From assembly GCF_008629695.1 (NCBI RefSeq), contig NZ_VWSH01000004.1, positions 677,093 to 741,092 on the forward strand: a stretch of 64,000 nucleotides of DNA. Reading direction: 5' to 3'. Source of the DNA: Taibaiella lutea. GTDB lineage: Bacteria > Bacteroidota > Bacteroidia > Chitinophagales > Chitinophagaceae. Under the pieces are notes generated by a model that was not told the origin of the DNA, did no database searches, and saw only the letters and a list, made by a program, of their open reading frames with translations. Below are positions 53,975 through 61,950 of this stretch, piece by piece; position 1 is the stretch's first letter; each line of letters opens with the position of its first letter. The position numbers and the translations under genes were made by a program.

Positions 53975-54955
53975 ATGCCCATCTTAGAAGTATCGGAAGT
54001 CGGAAGAAATATCGCGGAATCTTTTTCTCTTAAGCACATTTCATTTAAACTCCATTCAGGCCAAAAACTTGGCATTGCAGGTGCTACAGGTTCCGGCAAA
54101 AGTACTTTGCTTAAAATAATTGCAGGCTTGGATGATGCCGACGCAGGAGTTGTTTATTTTGATTCAAAAAAAGTAAAAGGACCAAAATACAGGCTCATTC
54201 CCGGGCAGCCCGGCATAGCTTATTTGTCGCAGCATTACGAATTACGCAACCATCAGAGAATGGAAGAAATTCTGTCCTATGCAAATACCATGACAGAAGA
54301 AAAAGCAATGCAATTGTTTGATCTGTGCAAAATAAGCCATCTGTTAAAACGCACAACCTTTCAGCTTTCAGGCGGAGAAAAACAAAGAATAGCTTTGGCA
54401 AGACTACTGTTGACTGCTCCGCGATTGCTTATATTAGACGAGCCCTTTTCCAATCTCGACTTGATTCATAAATCTATATTGAAAAACATACTCGAAGATA
54501 TTGGCACCGAACTCGGTCTTACCTGTATAATAGCTTCTCATGACCCGCTCGATCTTTTATCATGGGCAGATAAAATGATTATTTTAAAAGAAGGCAGCTT
54601 ATTACAGGAAGACAGCCCGATGGAAATTTACTTCAAACCCGTAGATGTCTATGCAGGTGCATTACTCGGAAAATATAATTTGCTCAATGAAGCAACAGCC
54701 CGCTTATTCGATGCTTCATTAACCCTAAACGGCAAAAATTTATTCGTAAGGCCCGAACAGTTTGCTGTTGCAACAAAAGGAAATAACGGAGTAGCCGGTA
54801 TTATTGAAAAGATTGTTTTCTGGGGCAACTATCATGAATTAAAAATCCGTATTCATGAAAACATCATCAGCCTTATTACAACCTCCGGCGATTTTGAAGC
54901 CGGCCAAAAAATAGCAATACAATTAAAGGAAGAAAAGAATTATTGGACATTATAA
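53975..54955 (+). CDS. ABC transporter ATP-binding protein (PotA/CysA-like, TOBE)
   Basis: 326 residues from ATG 53975; an upstream TTG is less likely. Walker A G-A-T-G-S-G-K-S-T, signature L-S-G-G-E-K-Q-R, Walker B L-L-I-L-D-E-P. The extra 80 residues at the end (L-F-V-R-P-E-Q-F onward) read as a TOBE domain, as in importers of metal-oxyanions, polyamines or sugars. No permease or binding protein is adjacent, so the substrate is unknown. Confidence 0.88.
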   Translation: MPILEVSEVGRNIAESFSLKHISFKLHSGQKLGIAGATGSGKSTLLKIIAGLDDADAGVVYFDSKKVKGPKYRLIPGQPGIAYLSQHYELRNHQRMEEILSYANTMTEEKAMQLFDLCKISHLLKRTTFQLSGGEKQRIALARLLLTAPRLLILDEPFSNLDLIHKSILKNILEDIGTELGLTCIIASHDPLDLLSWADKMIILKEGSLLQEDSPMEIYFKPVDVYAGALLGKYNLLNEATARLFDASLTLNGKNLFVRPEQFAVATKGNNGVAGIIEKIVFWGNYHELKIRIHENIISLITTSGDFEAGQKIAIQLKEEKNYWTL

Positions 54956-54997
54956 TAAATACCACAACAAACCCATTATCAGCATAGCTTTCATCCA

Positions 54998-56905
54998 ATG
55001 AATTATTTTAAGGAATTACAGGATTTATTAAAGATAGAACAGGAAGAAGACAAGAATAGCTTCATAAAAATGAACGCTACCGCATCTGTTTCCGAAAGAA
55101 GAACAAATGGCATTACATGGTATCCATTAGCTATTAAAGGTGTGGAACCCGGTAAAGGCGATTACGTAACTGTTGAACTGGAGCGCACCACCCATCAGGA
55201 TATTATACACCAGTTCAGGTCGGGAATGCCCGCTGCATTGTTTTCCAATCATAATGCAAAAGAAGACAGAGTTGAAGGAATTGTATCCCATGTATATGGC
55301 AATAAACTAAAACTTGCATTAAGAACGGAAGAATTGCCCGAATGGAGCCGTAATGGCAAGCTCGGTATAGATTTGCTGTTTGATGAAAACAGTTATGACG
55401 AAATGTTTATTGCACTTAAAGCAGCAGGAGATTTAAGTGACAACGACAAAGAAGGACATCTGGTTCAGACATTGATTGGCAACAAACACCCCACATTTAA
55501 TAATGCAGTAACCACACCTGCTTCCTCAAAGCTTAATGCCTCTCAAAACAATGCAGTTCAGAAAATCATCGCTTCAAATGAATTGGCTATAGTGCACGGT
55601 CCTCCCGGAACAGGTAAAACAACCACCCTGGTAGCAGCCATAAAAGCCATTCTTCAAAAAGAAGAAAAACAAATACTGGTTGTTGCGCCCAGCAATGCAG
55701 CAGTTGATTTGTTAAGCGAAAAGCTGGCCGATGAAGGCCTGAAAGTAGTGCGCGCAGGCAATCCTGCCCGGGTAACCGAAAAGTTATTATCCCTAACCCT
55801 CGACGGAAAAACCGCCGAAGACACCCGTATGAAAGAAGTGAAACGCTTAAAAAAACAGGCGCAATCTTTCAGGGATATGGCACATAAATATAAACGCAAC
55901 TTCGGGAAAGCAGAAAGGGAACAACGCAAAGCATTATTCGACGAGGCGCATAAAGTGATGAAAGAAGCGGAGAAGACAGAACAATATATAACCGAAGCAT
56001 TGCTCAACGAAGCACAGGTTATTACAGCCACACTCGTTGGTTCCAATCATTATTCCATCAAAAACAGGAAATACCATACCGTTATTATTGACGAAGCCGG
56101 ACAGGCCATTGAACCTGCTTGCTGGATTCCGGTTCTGAAAGCACAAAGATTAATAATGGCAGGTGATCACAATCAATTGCCACCTACCATAAAATCGCAG
56201 GAAGCCGCAAAAAAAGGATTGGAACATACCTTAATGGCTAAATGTGTGGAACTGTTTCCTGACGCGGTTGTTTTACTGGAAGAACAATACAGAATGCATG
56301 AACAGATTATGGGTTATTCCTCTGCTGTATTTTATAACAATGCATTGAAAGCGCACATCTCTGTCGCTCAGCATCTATTGTTCCCGGAAGATTTACCATT
56401 AACCTTTATAGACACCGCAGGAAGCGGCTTTGAAGAAAAACAGGAAGGTAGCAGCATCAGCAATCCGGAAGAAGCGGCCTTTCTGATAAAACATTTTACC
56501 CAATTTATTACTGGGCTGGAAACACATTATAATCAGGATAACTTCCCGACAATCGGTATTATATCACCATACAAGCAACAAGTATTATTGCTTCAGGAAC
56601 TCATGCGGGAACATGAATTAATGCTTAAATACAGGCATAAAATTTCAGTAAATACCATTGACAGCTTTCAGGGACAGGAGCGTGACATAGTTTATATCAG
56701 CATGACAAGAAGCAATACAGATAACAATGTGGGCTTCCTTACAGATACACGGAGAATGAACGTTGCCATGACCCGCGCAAGAAAAAAGCTGATTGTTATC
56801 GGCGACAGTTCCACCCTGGCTTCCATTCCTTTTTATGAAGGTTTCATTGCTTATGCCGAAGCCCATAACGCATGGCAAAGCTGTTGGGAATTTTCAGATT
56901 TGTAA
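54998..56905 (+). CDS. SF1 helicase, UPF1/IGHMBP2-like
   Basis: A 635-residue protein starting at an ATG. H-G-P-P-G-T-G-K-T-T (Walker A), V-I-I-D-E-A-G-Q-A (DEAx), P-S-N-A-A-V-D (motif Ia), and the late S-F-Q-G-Q-E-R-D-I-V-Y-I and V-A-M-T-R-A-R-K-K-L motifs of SF1B helicases are present. IGHMBP2-like bacterial homologues unwind RNA or DNA; the role is not established. It sits 42 bases after the ABC gene and converges with the regulator at 56908. Confidence 0.9.
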   Translation: MNYFKELQDLLKIEQEEDKNSFIKMNATASVSERRTNGITWYPLAIKGVEPGKGDYVTVELERTTHQDIIHQFRSGMPAALFSNHNAKEDRVEGIVSHVYGNKLKLALRTEELPEWSRNGKLGIDLLFDENSYDEMFIALKAAGDLSDNDKEGHLVQTLIGNKHPTFNNAVTTPASSKLNASQNNAVQKIIASNELAIVHGPPGTGKTTTLVAAIKAILQKEEKQILVVAPSNAAVDLLSEKLADEGLKVVRAGNPARVTEKLLSLTLDGKTAEDTRMKEVKRLKKQAQSFRDMAHKYKRNFGKAEREQRKALFDEAHKVMKEAEKTEQYITEALLNEAQVITATLVGSNHYSIKNRKYHTVIIDEAGQAIEPACWIPVLKAQRLIMAGDHNQLPPTIKSQEAAKKGLEHTLMAKCVELFPDAVVLLEEQYRMHEQIMGYSSAVFYNNALKAHISVAQHLLFPEDLPLTFIDTAGSGFEEKQEGSSISNPEEAAFLIKHFTQFITGLETHYNQDNFPTIGIISPYKQQVLLLQELMREHELMLKYRHKISVNTIDSFQGQERDIVYISMTRSNTDNNVGFLTDTRRMNVAMTRARKKLIVIGDSSTLASIPFYEGFIAYAEAHNAWQSCWEFSDL

Positions 56906-56907
56906 GC

Positions 56908-58251
56908 CTACTCAATATTATACTTCTGCATTTTGGCATAAAGCGTGCTCCTGTCAATGTTCAGGAGCTTTGCTGTTTTAGACTTATTATGTTTCGTTTC
57001 TTTGAGCGTTTGTAAAATCAATTCCCGTTCCTTGTTCTCCTGCAATACCTTTAAATCAGTTCCCTCCTTTGGCTGGGATTGTTCCATATCCAATAACATT
57101 TCCTCCGGAAGATCTTCTTTAACCGCCATATCCCCTTTAGCCAGCAATACCAATCGCTTCACAATATTCTTTAACTCCCTTATATTGCCCGGCCAGTCAT
57201 ACTTCCTGAAAATATCCAAAACCTCGGGCGACAACTGCCTTACATTTCTTTTCAGGATAGCATTCGACTCTCTGATGAAATAATCTATAAACAATATAAT
57301 ATCATTCCCCCGCTTTCTTAAAGGCGGTACAACCACTTTAAATTCATTTAAACGATGGTATAAGTCCTCGCGGAATTTGCCCTCGCTAATCCTGTTATTC
57401 AAATCTTCATTTGTCGCAACAATGACCCTTATGTCAAATTTAATTTCCTTGTTGCCGCCAACAGGAGTAATGACACGTTCCTGTAAAGCACGCAAAAGCT
57501 TTACCTGAACCTCATAACTAAGATTTCCTATTTCATCCAGGAACAATGTACCCCCGTTAGCATCTTCAAATTTACCCGTCTTATTTTGCAAAGCGCCCGT
57601 AAAGGCCCCCTTCATATGTCCGAAAAGCTCGCTGGCAGCCAGTTCCGTTGAAAGTGTGCCGCAATCTACGGCAATAAACGTTTTATCGCTCCTGTCACTC
57701 AATGTATGGATAAGCCTTGCCACATACTCCTTGCCCGTTCCGCTTTCACCATTGATAATAACCGACATATCCGTTGGAGCAATCAGCCTTATCTGTTCAT
57801 GAAGCCGCTTTGACTCAGCGCTTTCACCCTCAACAAAATGAGGCGGTGCATTTACAGATACATCTGGCGTTACGACATCTTCCTTTTCAATAGCCTGCTC
57901 TATCAGCATCAGCAGCTCATCCTGGTTCACAGGCTTCGTAATATAATCGAAAGCCCCCGAATGCATGGCTTTTACCGCTGTCCTTACATCATTGAAACTC
58001 GTCATGATAATAGAAGGCGTCTTTATCCCTTTGTTATGTGCTGCATTCAATATATCAAGCCCTGTACCATCCGGCAGGCGATAATCCAACAAATGCAAAG
58101 CATATAATTTACTGTCCAAAACAGCGACAGCTTCTTTTATATTATAGCAAACATCAATTATATAACCTTTTCTGCTTAAAAAGCTTTCCAGAATTTTGGC
58201 AAACGTATGGTCATCATCTACTACAAGTATTGGGTGCATGGATTCGGTCAT
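56908..58251 (-). CDS. Sigma-54-dependent response regulator (NtrC/AtoC-like)
   Basis: 447 residues from ATG 58251; a longer frame (GTG at 58302) would start inside a terminator hairpin. Receiver with L-L-D-Y-R-L-P-D-G (phospho-Asp) and K-P-V; AAA+ with G-E-S-G-T-G-K-E, the sigma-54 loop G-A-F-T-G-A, and C-terminal Fis-type HTH N-K-S-K-T-A-K-L-L-N-I-D-R. It activates sigma-54 promoters upon phosphorylation. No partner kinase is adjacent, so it is an orphan in this window. Confidence 0.93.
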   Translation of the reverse strand: MTESMHPILVVDDDHTFAKILESFLSRKGYIIDVCYNIKEAVAVLDSKLYALHLLDYRLPDGTGLDILNAAHNKGIKTPSIIMTSFNDVRTAVKAMHSGAFDYITKPVNQDELLMLIEQAIEKEDVVTPDVSVNAPPHFVEGESAESKRLHEQIRLIAPTDMSVIINGESGTGKEYVARLIHTLSDRSDKTFIAVDCGTLSTELAASELFGHMKGAFTGALQNKTGKFEDANGGTLFLDEIGNLSYEVQVKLLRALQERVITPVGGNKEIKFDIRVIVATNEDLNNRISEGKFREDLYHRLNEFKVVVPPLRKRGNDIILFIDYFIRESNAILKRNVRQLSPEVLDIFRKYDWPGNIRELKNIVKRLVLLAKGDMAVKEDLPEEMLLDMEQSQPKEGTDLKVLQENKERELILQTLKETKHNKSKTAKLLNIDRSTLYAKMQKYNIE

Positions 58252-58281
58252 AATTAATTTGAAGCATCCAAAAATATAAAA

Positions 58282-58309
58282 AAAGGCTGTGGAAAATTCC
58301 ACAGCCTTT
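58282..58309 (-). terminator. Terminator of the small secreted gene
   Basis: GGCTGTGGAA/TTCCACAGCC perfect stem; on the minus strand seven T's follow. Confidence 0.85.
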
Positions 58310-58328
58310 GTAAAAGCATGCCAAAAAA

Positions 58329-58637
58329 TTACTTGATAATTTGCCCCTCTTTATCAAGCTTTACGGTTTGCTTTTCTTCACCATTCACCAAATCAACTTT
58401 AAAATATTCAGTTTCTCCCTCTTTTACAACTGAAGCTGCAGATACAGTCCATTTTGCAAAAGCATCGGATGCAAGTGTTTTCTTTACTGTTTCCGGTAAA
58501 TCGGCGGGTTTAATCGGAGTTTCGTCTGCTGTAGTAGCAGCAACAGCTGTTACTTCTTGTGTTGCAGATGGTTGAGCATTTACACTAACAAACGAAACAG
58601 ATGCCAAAATCAAAGTGGCTAAAACGATTCTTTTCAT
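58329..58637 (-). CDS. Small secreted PepSY-like protein
   Basis: A 102-residue protein starting at an ATG with a signal peptide (cleavage near S-V-N-A-Q). The mature domain is a small beta-alpha protein: I-K-P-A-D-L-P-E-T-V-K-K-T-L then Y-F-K-V-D-L-V-N-G-E-E, which resembles the BLIP/PepSY-like DUF2874 fold; the assignment is tentative. It is periplasmic or secreted, with its own terminator. Confidence 0.75.
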   Translation of the reverse strand: MKRIVLATLILASVSFVSVNAQPSATQEVTAVAATTADETPIKPADLPETVKKTLASDAFAKWTVSAASVVKEGETEYFKVDLVNGEEKQTVKLDKEGQIIK

Positions 58638-58751
58638 AAAACGATATTTTTTAAGTAAGTAATACTATACTATATCGAAAAATCGTGCCAGAAAATAAAT
58701 TTAAATGCAAAAAGCTCATTATCAACAAACTAAGAAAACACGTATCATTTT

Positions 58752-58790
58752 CAACCTGTTGGATTCTCCTGCAACCTGTTGGATTTTCCT
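58752..58790. repeat. Two 20-bp tandem repeats in intergenic region
   Basis: CAACCTGTTGGATT(C/T)TCCT occurs at 58752-58770 and 58772-58790. Its T-T-G-G-A-N-n-T-G-C-A part is weakly like a -24/-12 promoter. No coding frame covers it. Confidence 0.6.
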
Positions 58791-58904
58791 ACAAATAAAT
58801 CCTACAATTTAAAGTAATTTACAATATATTAGACACTTTCGATGTGTTATTTTGCTGCTGACAAACGATATATGGACACATACTGACTCAACGATACTGT
58901 CCAA

Positions 58905-58980
58905 GCCATACAGAATGCTGTCCAAGCGATACATGACCCTGTAAGAATGGTACATGACCCTGCAGGAGCGATACATGGAC
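58905..58980. repeat. 21-bp degenerate tandem repeats
   Basis: Four units start at 58905, 58926, 58947 and 58968, sharing (G/A)(C/T)(C/G)(A/G)TACA-gaccctg pattern; related fragments occur at 58864, 58891 and 59031. A 71-codon antisense frame covers them but is only periodic, not protein-like. Confidence 0.6.
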
Positions 58981-58983
58981 ATT

Positions 58984-59024
58984 TGTTATGTGTCGTACAC
59001 CTCGAAGGTGTCCGACACATAACA
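58984..59024. repeat. 19-bp inverted repeat with 3-base loop
   Basis: TGTTATGTGTCG-T-ACACCT / AGGTGT-C-CGACACATAACA pair with one mismatch around CGA. No T-run. It directly follows the 21-bp repeats. Confidence 0.7.
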
Positions 59025-59172
59025 ACCTCAACGATACATAATACTATCCAGCGGTATATCATTGCGTTAAAAGATCGGCTGCTTGCTTTTCGCCATTATT
59101 GCCTTCAACTAAAAACACTTAATACTGTTATAAAGCTGAAAATTAACAGACAATCATAATCAAATAAAAAAT

Positions 59173-60381
59173 ATGGATTTATACGCAGGACTACCTTATT
59201 GGCTTATCAAAAATCCATTGTTTAATAGTGAGCATGCTTTAAAGGAAAATATAAATATCGATGTGGCAATAATCGGCTCAGGCATTACGGGCGCTTTGGT
59301 AGCGCACGAATTATGCAGTCACGGAATAGAATGTGCAGTGATTGACAAACGCCCGTTATGTACCGGAAGTTCTGCCGCAAGTACAGCACAATTACAATAT
59401 GAAATTGACATTCCCTTATATCAGCTATTGAAAAAAATATCGGAACAAACTGCTGTAACCGCTTATCAGTCAAGCTTGCAATCTATTAAGGATATACAGG
59501 CAGTATTTCAGCAAACGAAACTGGATGCCGAATTTGAACGTAAGCCAACCTTATATTTAGCATCAGATAAAAAAGGGCTGAAAGAAATTGAGAAAGAATA
59601 TAAAGTAAGGAAACAATACGACTTACCCGTTGAATTTCTTGACCATACTCTTTTGCAAAGCGAATACAGTATTGACAAACCCGGTGCTTTAAGAAATTAC
59701 GAATCCGCACAAATGGATGCCTACAAATCTGCTATCCTGCTTTTGGATTATCATCGTAAACACAACGATCTCAAACTTTATCCATACACTCCGGTAACGA
59801 GTTATACACAAAACAGCAACGGATATGAGCTAAGTACAGAGCAAGGCCATACAATCCATTGCAAATACCTTGTAATAGCCGCCGGATATGAAGCGGGCAA
59901 ATTCCTTCCGAAGAAAATAATGGATTTGCTCAGCACTTATGCATTAGTATCAGAACCAGTACCCAAGGAAGCCTTATGGAAAGATGAATGCCTTATCTGG
60001 GAAACAGCAAGACCTTACTTTTATATGAGGACAACAAGAGACAATAGAATCATGTTGGGCGGTGAAGACATTAAATTCAAAAATGAAAACTTACGGGACG
60101 CTTTACTGGACCGCAAAACAAACAACCTGATTTCAAATTTTGAAAAACTATTCCCTGATAAAAAAATCAAAGTTGACATGTCATGGTGTGGAACATTCAG
60201 TGCCACCAAAGATGGTTTGCCCTACATAGGAGAATACCCCGGAATGAAGCAGATGTATTTCGCCCTCGGCTATGGCGGAAACGGCATTACATTCAGCATG
60301 ATAGCAGCACAAATAATCCGCAAAAAAATAAAAGGGCAAAGCGATAGCAGAGAAATGGTGTTTGGCTTTGACAGAAAGTGA
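59173..60381 (+). CDS. FAD-dependent oxidoreductase (DAO family)
   Basis: A 402-residue enzyme starting at an ATG. The N-terminal Rossmann motif I-G-S-G-I-T-G-A-L-V-A (residue about 35) binds FAD; the C-terminal G-Y-G-G-N-G-I-T-F-S is the second FAD signature. It belongs to the D-amino-acid-oxidase/glycine-oxidase-type group; the substrate amine is unknown. It is a single gene next to the repeat-rich intergenic region. Confidence 0.88.
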   Translation: MDLYAGLPYWLIKNPLFNSEHALKENINIDVAIIGSGITGALVAHELCSHGIECAVIDKRPLCTGSSAASTAQLQYEIDIPLYQLLKKISEQTAVTAYQSSLQSIKDIQAVFQQTKLDAEFERKPTLYLASDKKGLKEIEKEYKVRKQYDLPVEFLDHTLLQSEYSIDKPGALRNYESAQMDAYKSAILLLDYHRKHNDLKLYPYTPVTSYTQNSNGYELSTEQGHTIHCKYLVIAAGYEAGKFLPKKIMDLLSTYALVSEPVPKEALWKDECLIWETARPYFYMRTTRDNRIMLGGEDIKFKNENLRDALLDRKTNNLISNFEKLFPDKKIKVDMSWCGTFSATKDGLPYIGEYPGMKQMYFALGYGGNGITFSMIAAQIIRKKIKGQSDSREMVFGFDRK

Positions 60382-60491
60382 GATCTGTTTAACTCACACA
60401 AAATCTATTCCCTTTTTTGAAGAAATATTTCCCATAACTGACATCATTTTATCAATGCAAAGCTGAAGTTTGTATTCATAAACATAAACTT

Positions 60492-60818
60492 ATGTGCGAA
60501 TTTCAATCTTTATATTACAGCGATGATGGCTATGTGGCACAATGCAAAGATTGTGGCTATTATCAGGTGGCATTCGGAAACACAATGCTTTCTTTAAGTA
60601 CAAAGGATTATATCACACTTCGTAAAGTTGTTAAAAAGAAGTGTAATGATATTGATTATGCTTCTTTTGAAAATACACGGAACATAGTGATACCAACTCC
60701 TTCAGCAGGTTTGTTTATATTGCTTACAAAAGAAGAAGTCAACAGCTTTCACCGGATATTGGAAGCTGCCGACACCGAAGAAAAAGCACAACAATTGATG
60801 GCCCTGTTCCATCTGTAA
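60492..60818 (+). CDS. Small cysteine-containing hypothetical protein (DUF6686-like)
   Basis: A 108-residue protein starting at an ATG. N-terminal C-E-F-Q-S-L-Y-Y-S-D-D-G-Y-V-A-Q-C-K-D-C (C-x-n-C-x-x-C) looks like a metal-binding ribbon. The helical C-terminal part is conserved in Bacteroidota as DUF6686, assigned from memory. Convergent with the histone-like gene. Confidence 0.7.
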   Translation: MCEFQSLYYSDDGYVAQCKDCGYYQVAFGNTMLSLSTKDYITLRKVVKKKCNDIDYASFENTRNIVIPTPSAGLFILLTKEEVNSFHRILEAADTEEKAQQLMALFHL

Positions 60819-60911
60819 AATATAAAGCCCGGGCAAACTGACAATCTTAATCACAACGCACAAACATGATTCAATTGTAAAATGGTTTGCACCGGCACCA
60901 ATTCTAAAAAG

Positions 60912-60947
60912 ACAATACCTGCAAATATTTTGCAGGTATTGTTTTTT
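60912..60947. terminator. Bidirectional terminator
   Basis: ACAATACCTGCA/TGCAGGTATTGT stem with A/T-runs on both sides, lying between two convergent genes. Confidence 0.85.
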
Positions 60948-61227
60948 ATCCTTTCTTTTTAGGGGCAGATTTCTTTGGGGCCGACTTCTTCACTGCAGAT
61001 TTTTTTGGAGCAGATTTTTTAGCAGCAGACTTTTTTGCGGGAGATTTTTTCGCTGCAGCTTTCTTTGGTACTTTGGCACCCGCATCTCTCGCCTCGGAAA
61101 GACCGATAGCTATAGCCTGCTTTTTGCTCGTAACCTTTTTACCGGAACCACTTTTTAATGTGCCTTCATGCATTTCGTGCATTGCCCTTTCTACTTTCTT
61201 GCCTGCTTTTTCTGAGTACTTTACCAT
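60946..61227 (-). CDS. Histone-H1-like / DUF6496 protein
   Basis: A 93-residue protein starting at an ATG. The first 45 residues match the short DUF6496-type domain (V-K-Y-S-E-K-A-G-K-K-V, G-L-S-E-A-R), and the remaining tail is a Lys/Ala/Ser/Pro repeat (K-K-S-A-P-K-K units), resembling the histone H1 C-terminus and AlgP-type tails. It likely binds DNA or RNA through charge. A nucleoid role is inferred. Confidence 0.85.
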   Translation of the reverse strand: MVKYSEKAGKKVERAMHEMHEGTLKSGSGKKVTSKKQAIAIGLSEARDAGAKVPKKAAAKKSPAKKSAAKKSAPKKSAVKKSAPKKSAPKKKG

Positions 61228-61332
61228 GATATAAATTTATTGTTGTGAATAAATCTTTCTATCTAAACAATCAACCTATATTAAGGATGCATGAGCTGCG
61301 TTAATATTTTTCAAATAAAAAATATTGTTTAG

Positions 61333-61340
61333 TAAATTTG
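61333..61340 (+). promoter_or_regulatory. -7 box TAAATTTG 5 bases before the crp ATG
   Basis: TAAATTTG is a consensus -7 box and the ATG is at 61346, so transcription would start at or next to the ATG, giving a leaderless mRNA. Confidence 0.5.
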
Positions 61341-61345
61341 AAAGC

Positions 61346-61924
61346 ATGTATACAGCCATCAATCAATACGTACTCAGATACGCTGCCTTCAGCAATGAGG
61401 AATTAGATCGTTTCAACGATTTGCTTTTGCTTCAGGAAATCCCGCGAAAAACAATGCTGTTAAAGGAAGGCGATGTTTGCCATTTTGAAAGTTTTGTAAA
61501 CAAAGGCTGTATCCGTAACTATTATATCGATGAAAAAGGAGATGAAGTTACCTTACAGTTCGCCATAGAAAATTGGTGGGTAAGCGACATTACAAGTTTC
61601 CATGATCGTGTGCCAAGTCATATGTTTATTGAAACCTTGGAAGATGTAGAAGTATTGACCCTTACACTTGAAAACAAAGAAATATTATTAAAAGAGATCC
61701 CGAAATTTGAAAGAATATTTCGTTTAATGGTGCAAAAGAATCTTGCCAATCTGCAACAAAGATTATTCAAAACCATTGCAACAACCGCAACAGAAAAGTA
61801 TCTGGATTTTCTGAAACGCTACCCTACTATTCCGCAACGCGTGGCACAGCATTATATAGCATCTTTTCTTGGTTTTACGCCGGAGTTTCTTAGTAAAGTA
61901 AGAGCCAGGCTTGCTAAACAATGA
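61346..61924 (+). CDS. Crp/Fnr-family transcriptional regulator
   Basis: A 192-residue protein started at ATG 61346, which coincides with the promoter; a TTG at 61325 would add seven residues. A cyclic-nucleotide-binding-fold N-terminus (L-L-K-E-G-D-V-C-H-F-E-S-F-V-N-K-G-C) and a short C-terminal HTH (Y-I-A-S-F-L-G-F-T-P-E-F-L-S-K-V) are visible. Bacteroidota have many such regulators with unknown ligands. Its 3' end lies in a hairpin. Confidence 0.88.
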   Translation: MYTAINQYVLRYAAFSNEELDRFNDLLLLQEIPRKTMLLKEGDVCHFESFVNKGCIRNYYIDEKGDEVTLQFAIENWWVSDITSFHDRVPSHMFIETLEDVEVLTLTLENKEILLKEIPKFERIFRLMVQKNLANLQQRLFKTIATTATEKYLDFLKRYPTIPQRVAQHYIASFLGFTPEFLSKVRARLAKQ

Positions 61925-61950
61925 ACCTGGCTCTTACCTGATTTTTTATT
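61898..61950. terminator. Bidirectional terminator overlapping crp 3' end
   Basis: GTAAGAGCCAGG (61898-61909) and CCTGGCTCTTAC (61926-61937) form a perfect 12-bp stem; the crp stop codon lies in its loop. T-run (61942-61947) on the plus side ends crp; the convergent DUF885 gene also ends there. Confidence 0.75.

Noticed and set aside
58752..58980. CRISPR array
   Set aside because: Only two plus four units, spacerless and degenerate, with no cas genes.
58847..59062. A 71-codon minus-strand frame over the 21-bp repeats
   Set aside because: Its 7-residue periodicity is just the DNA repeat read in frame; it is Cys/Trp/Ile-rich without any domain or start context.
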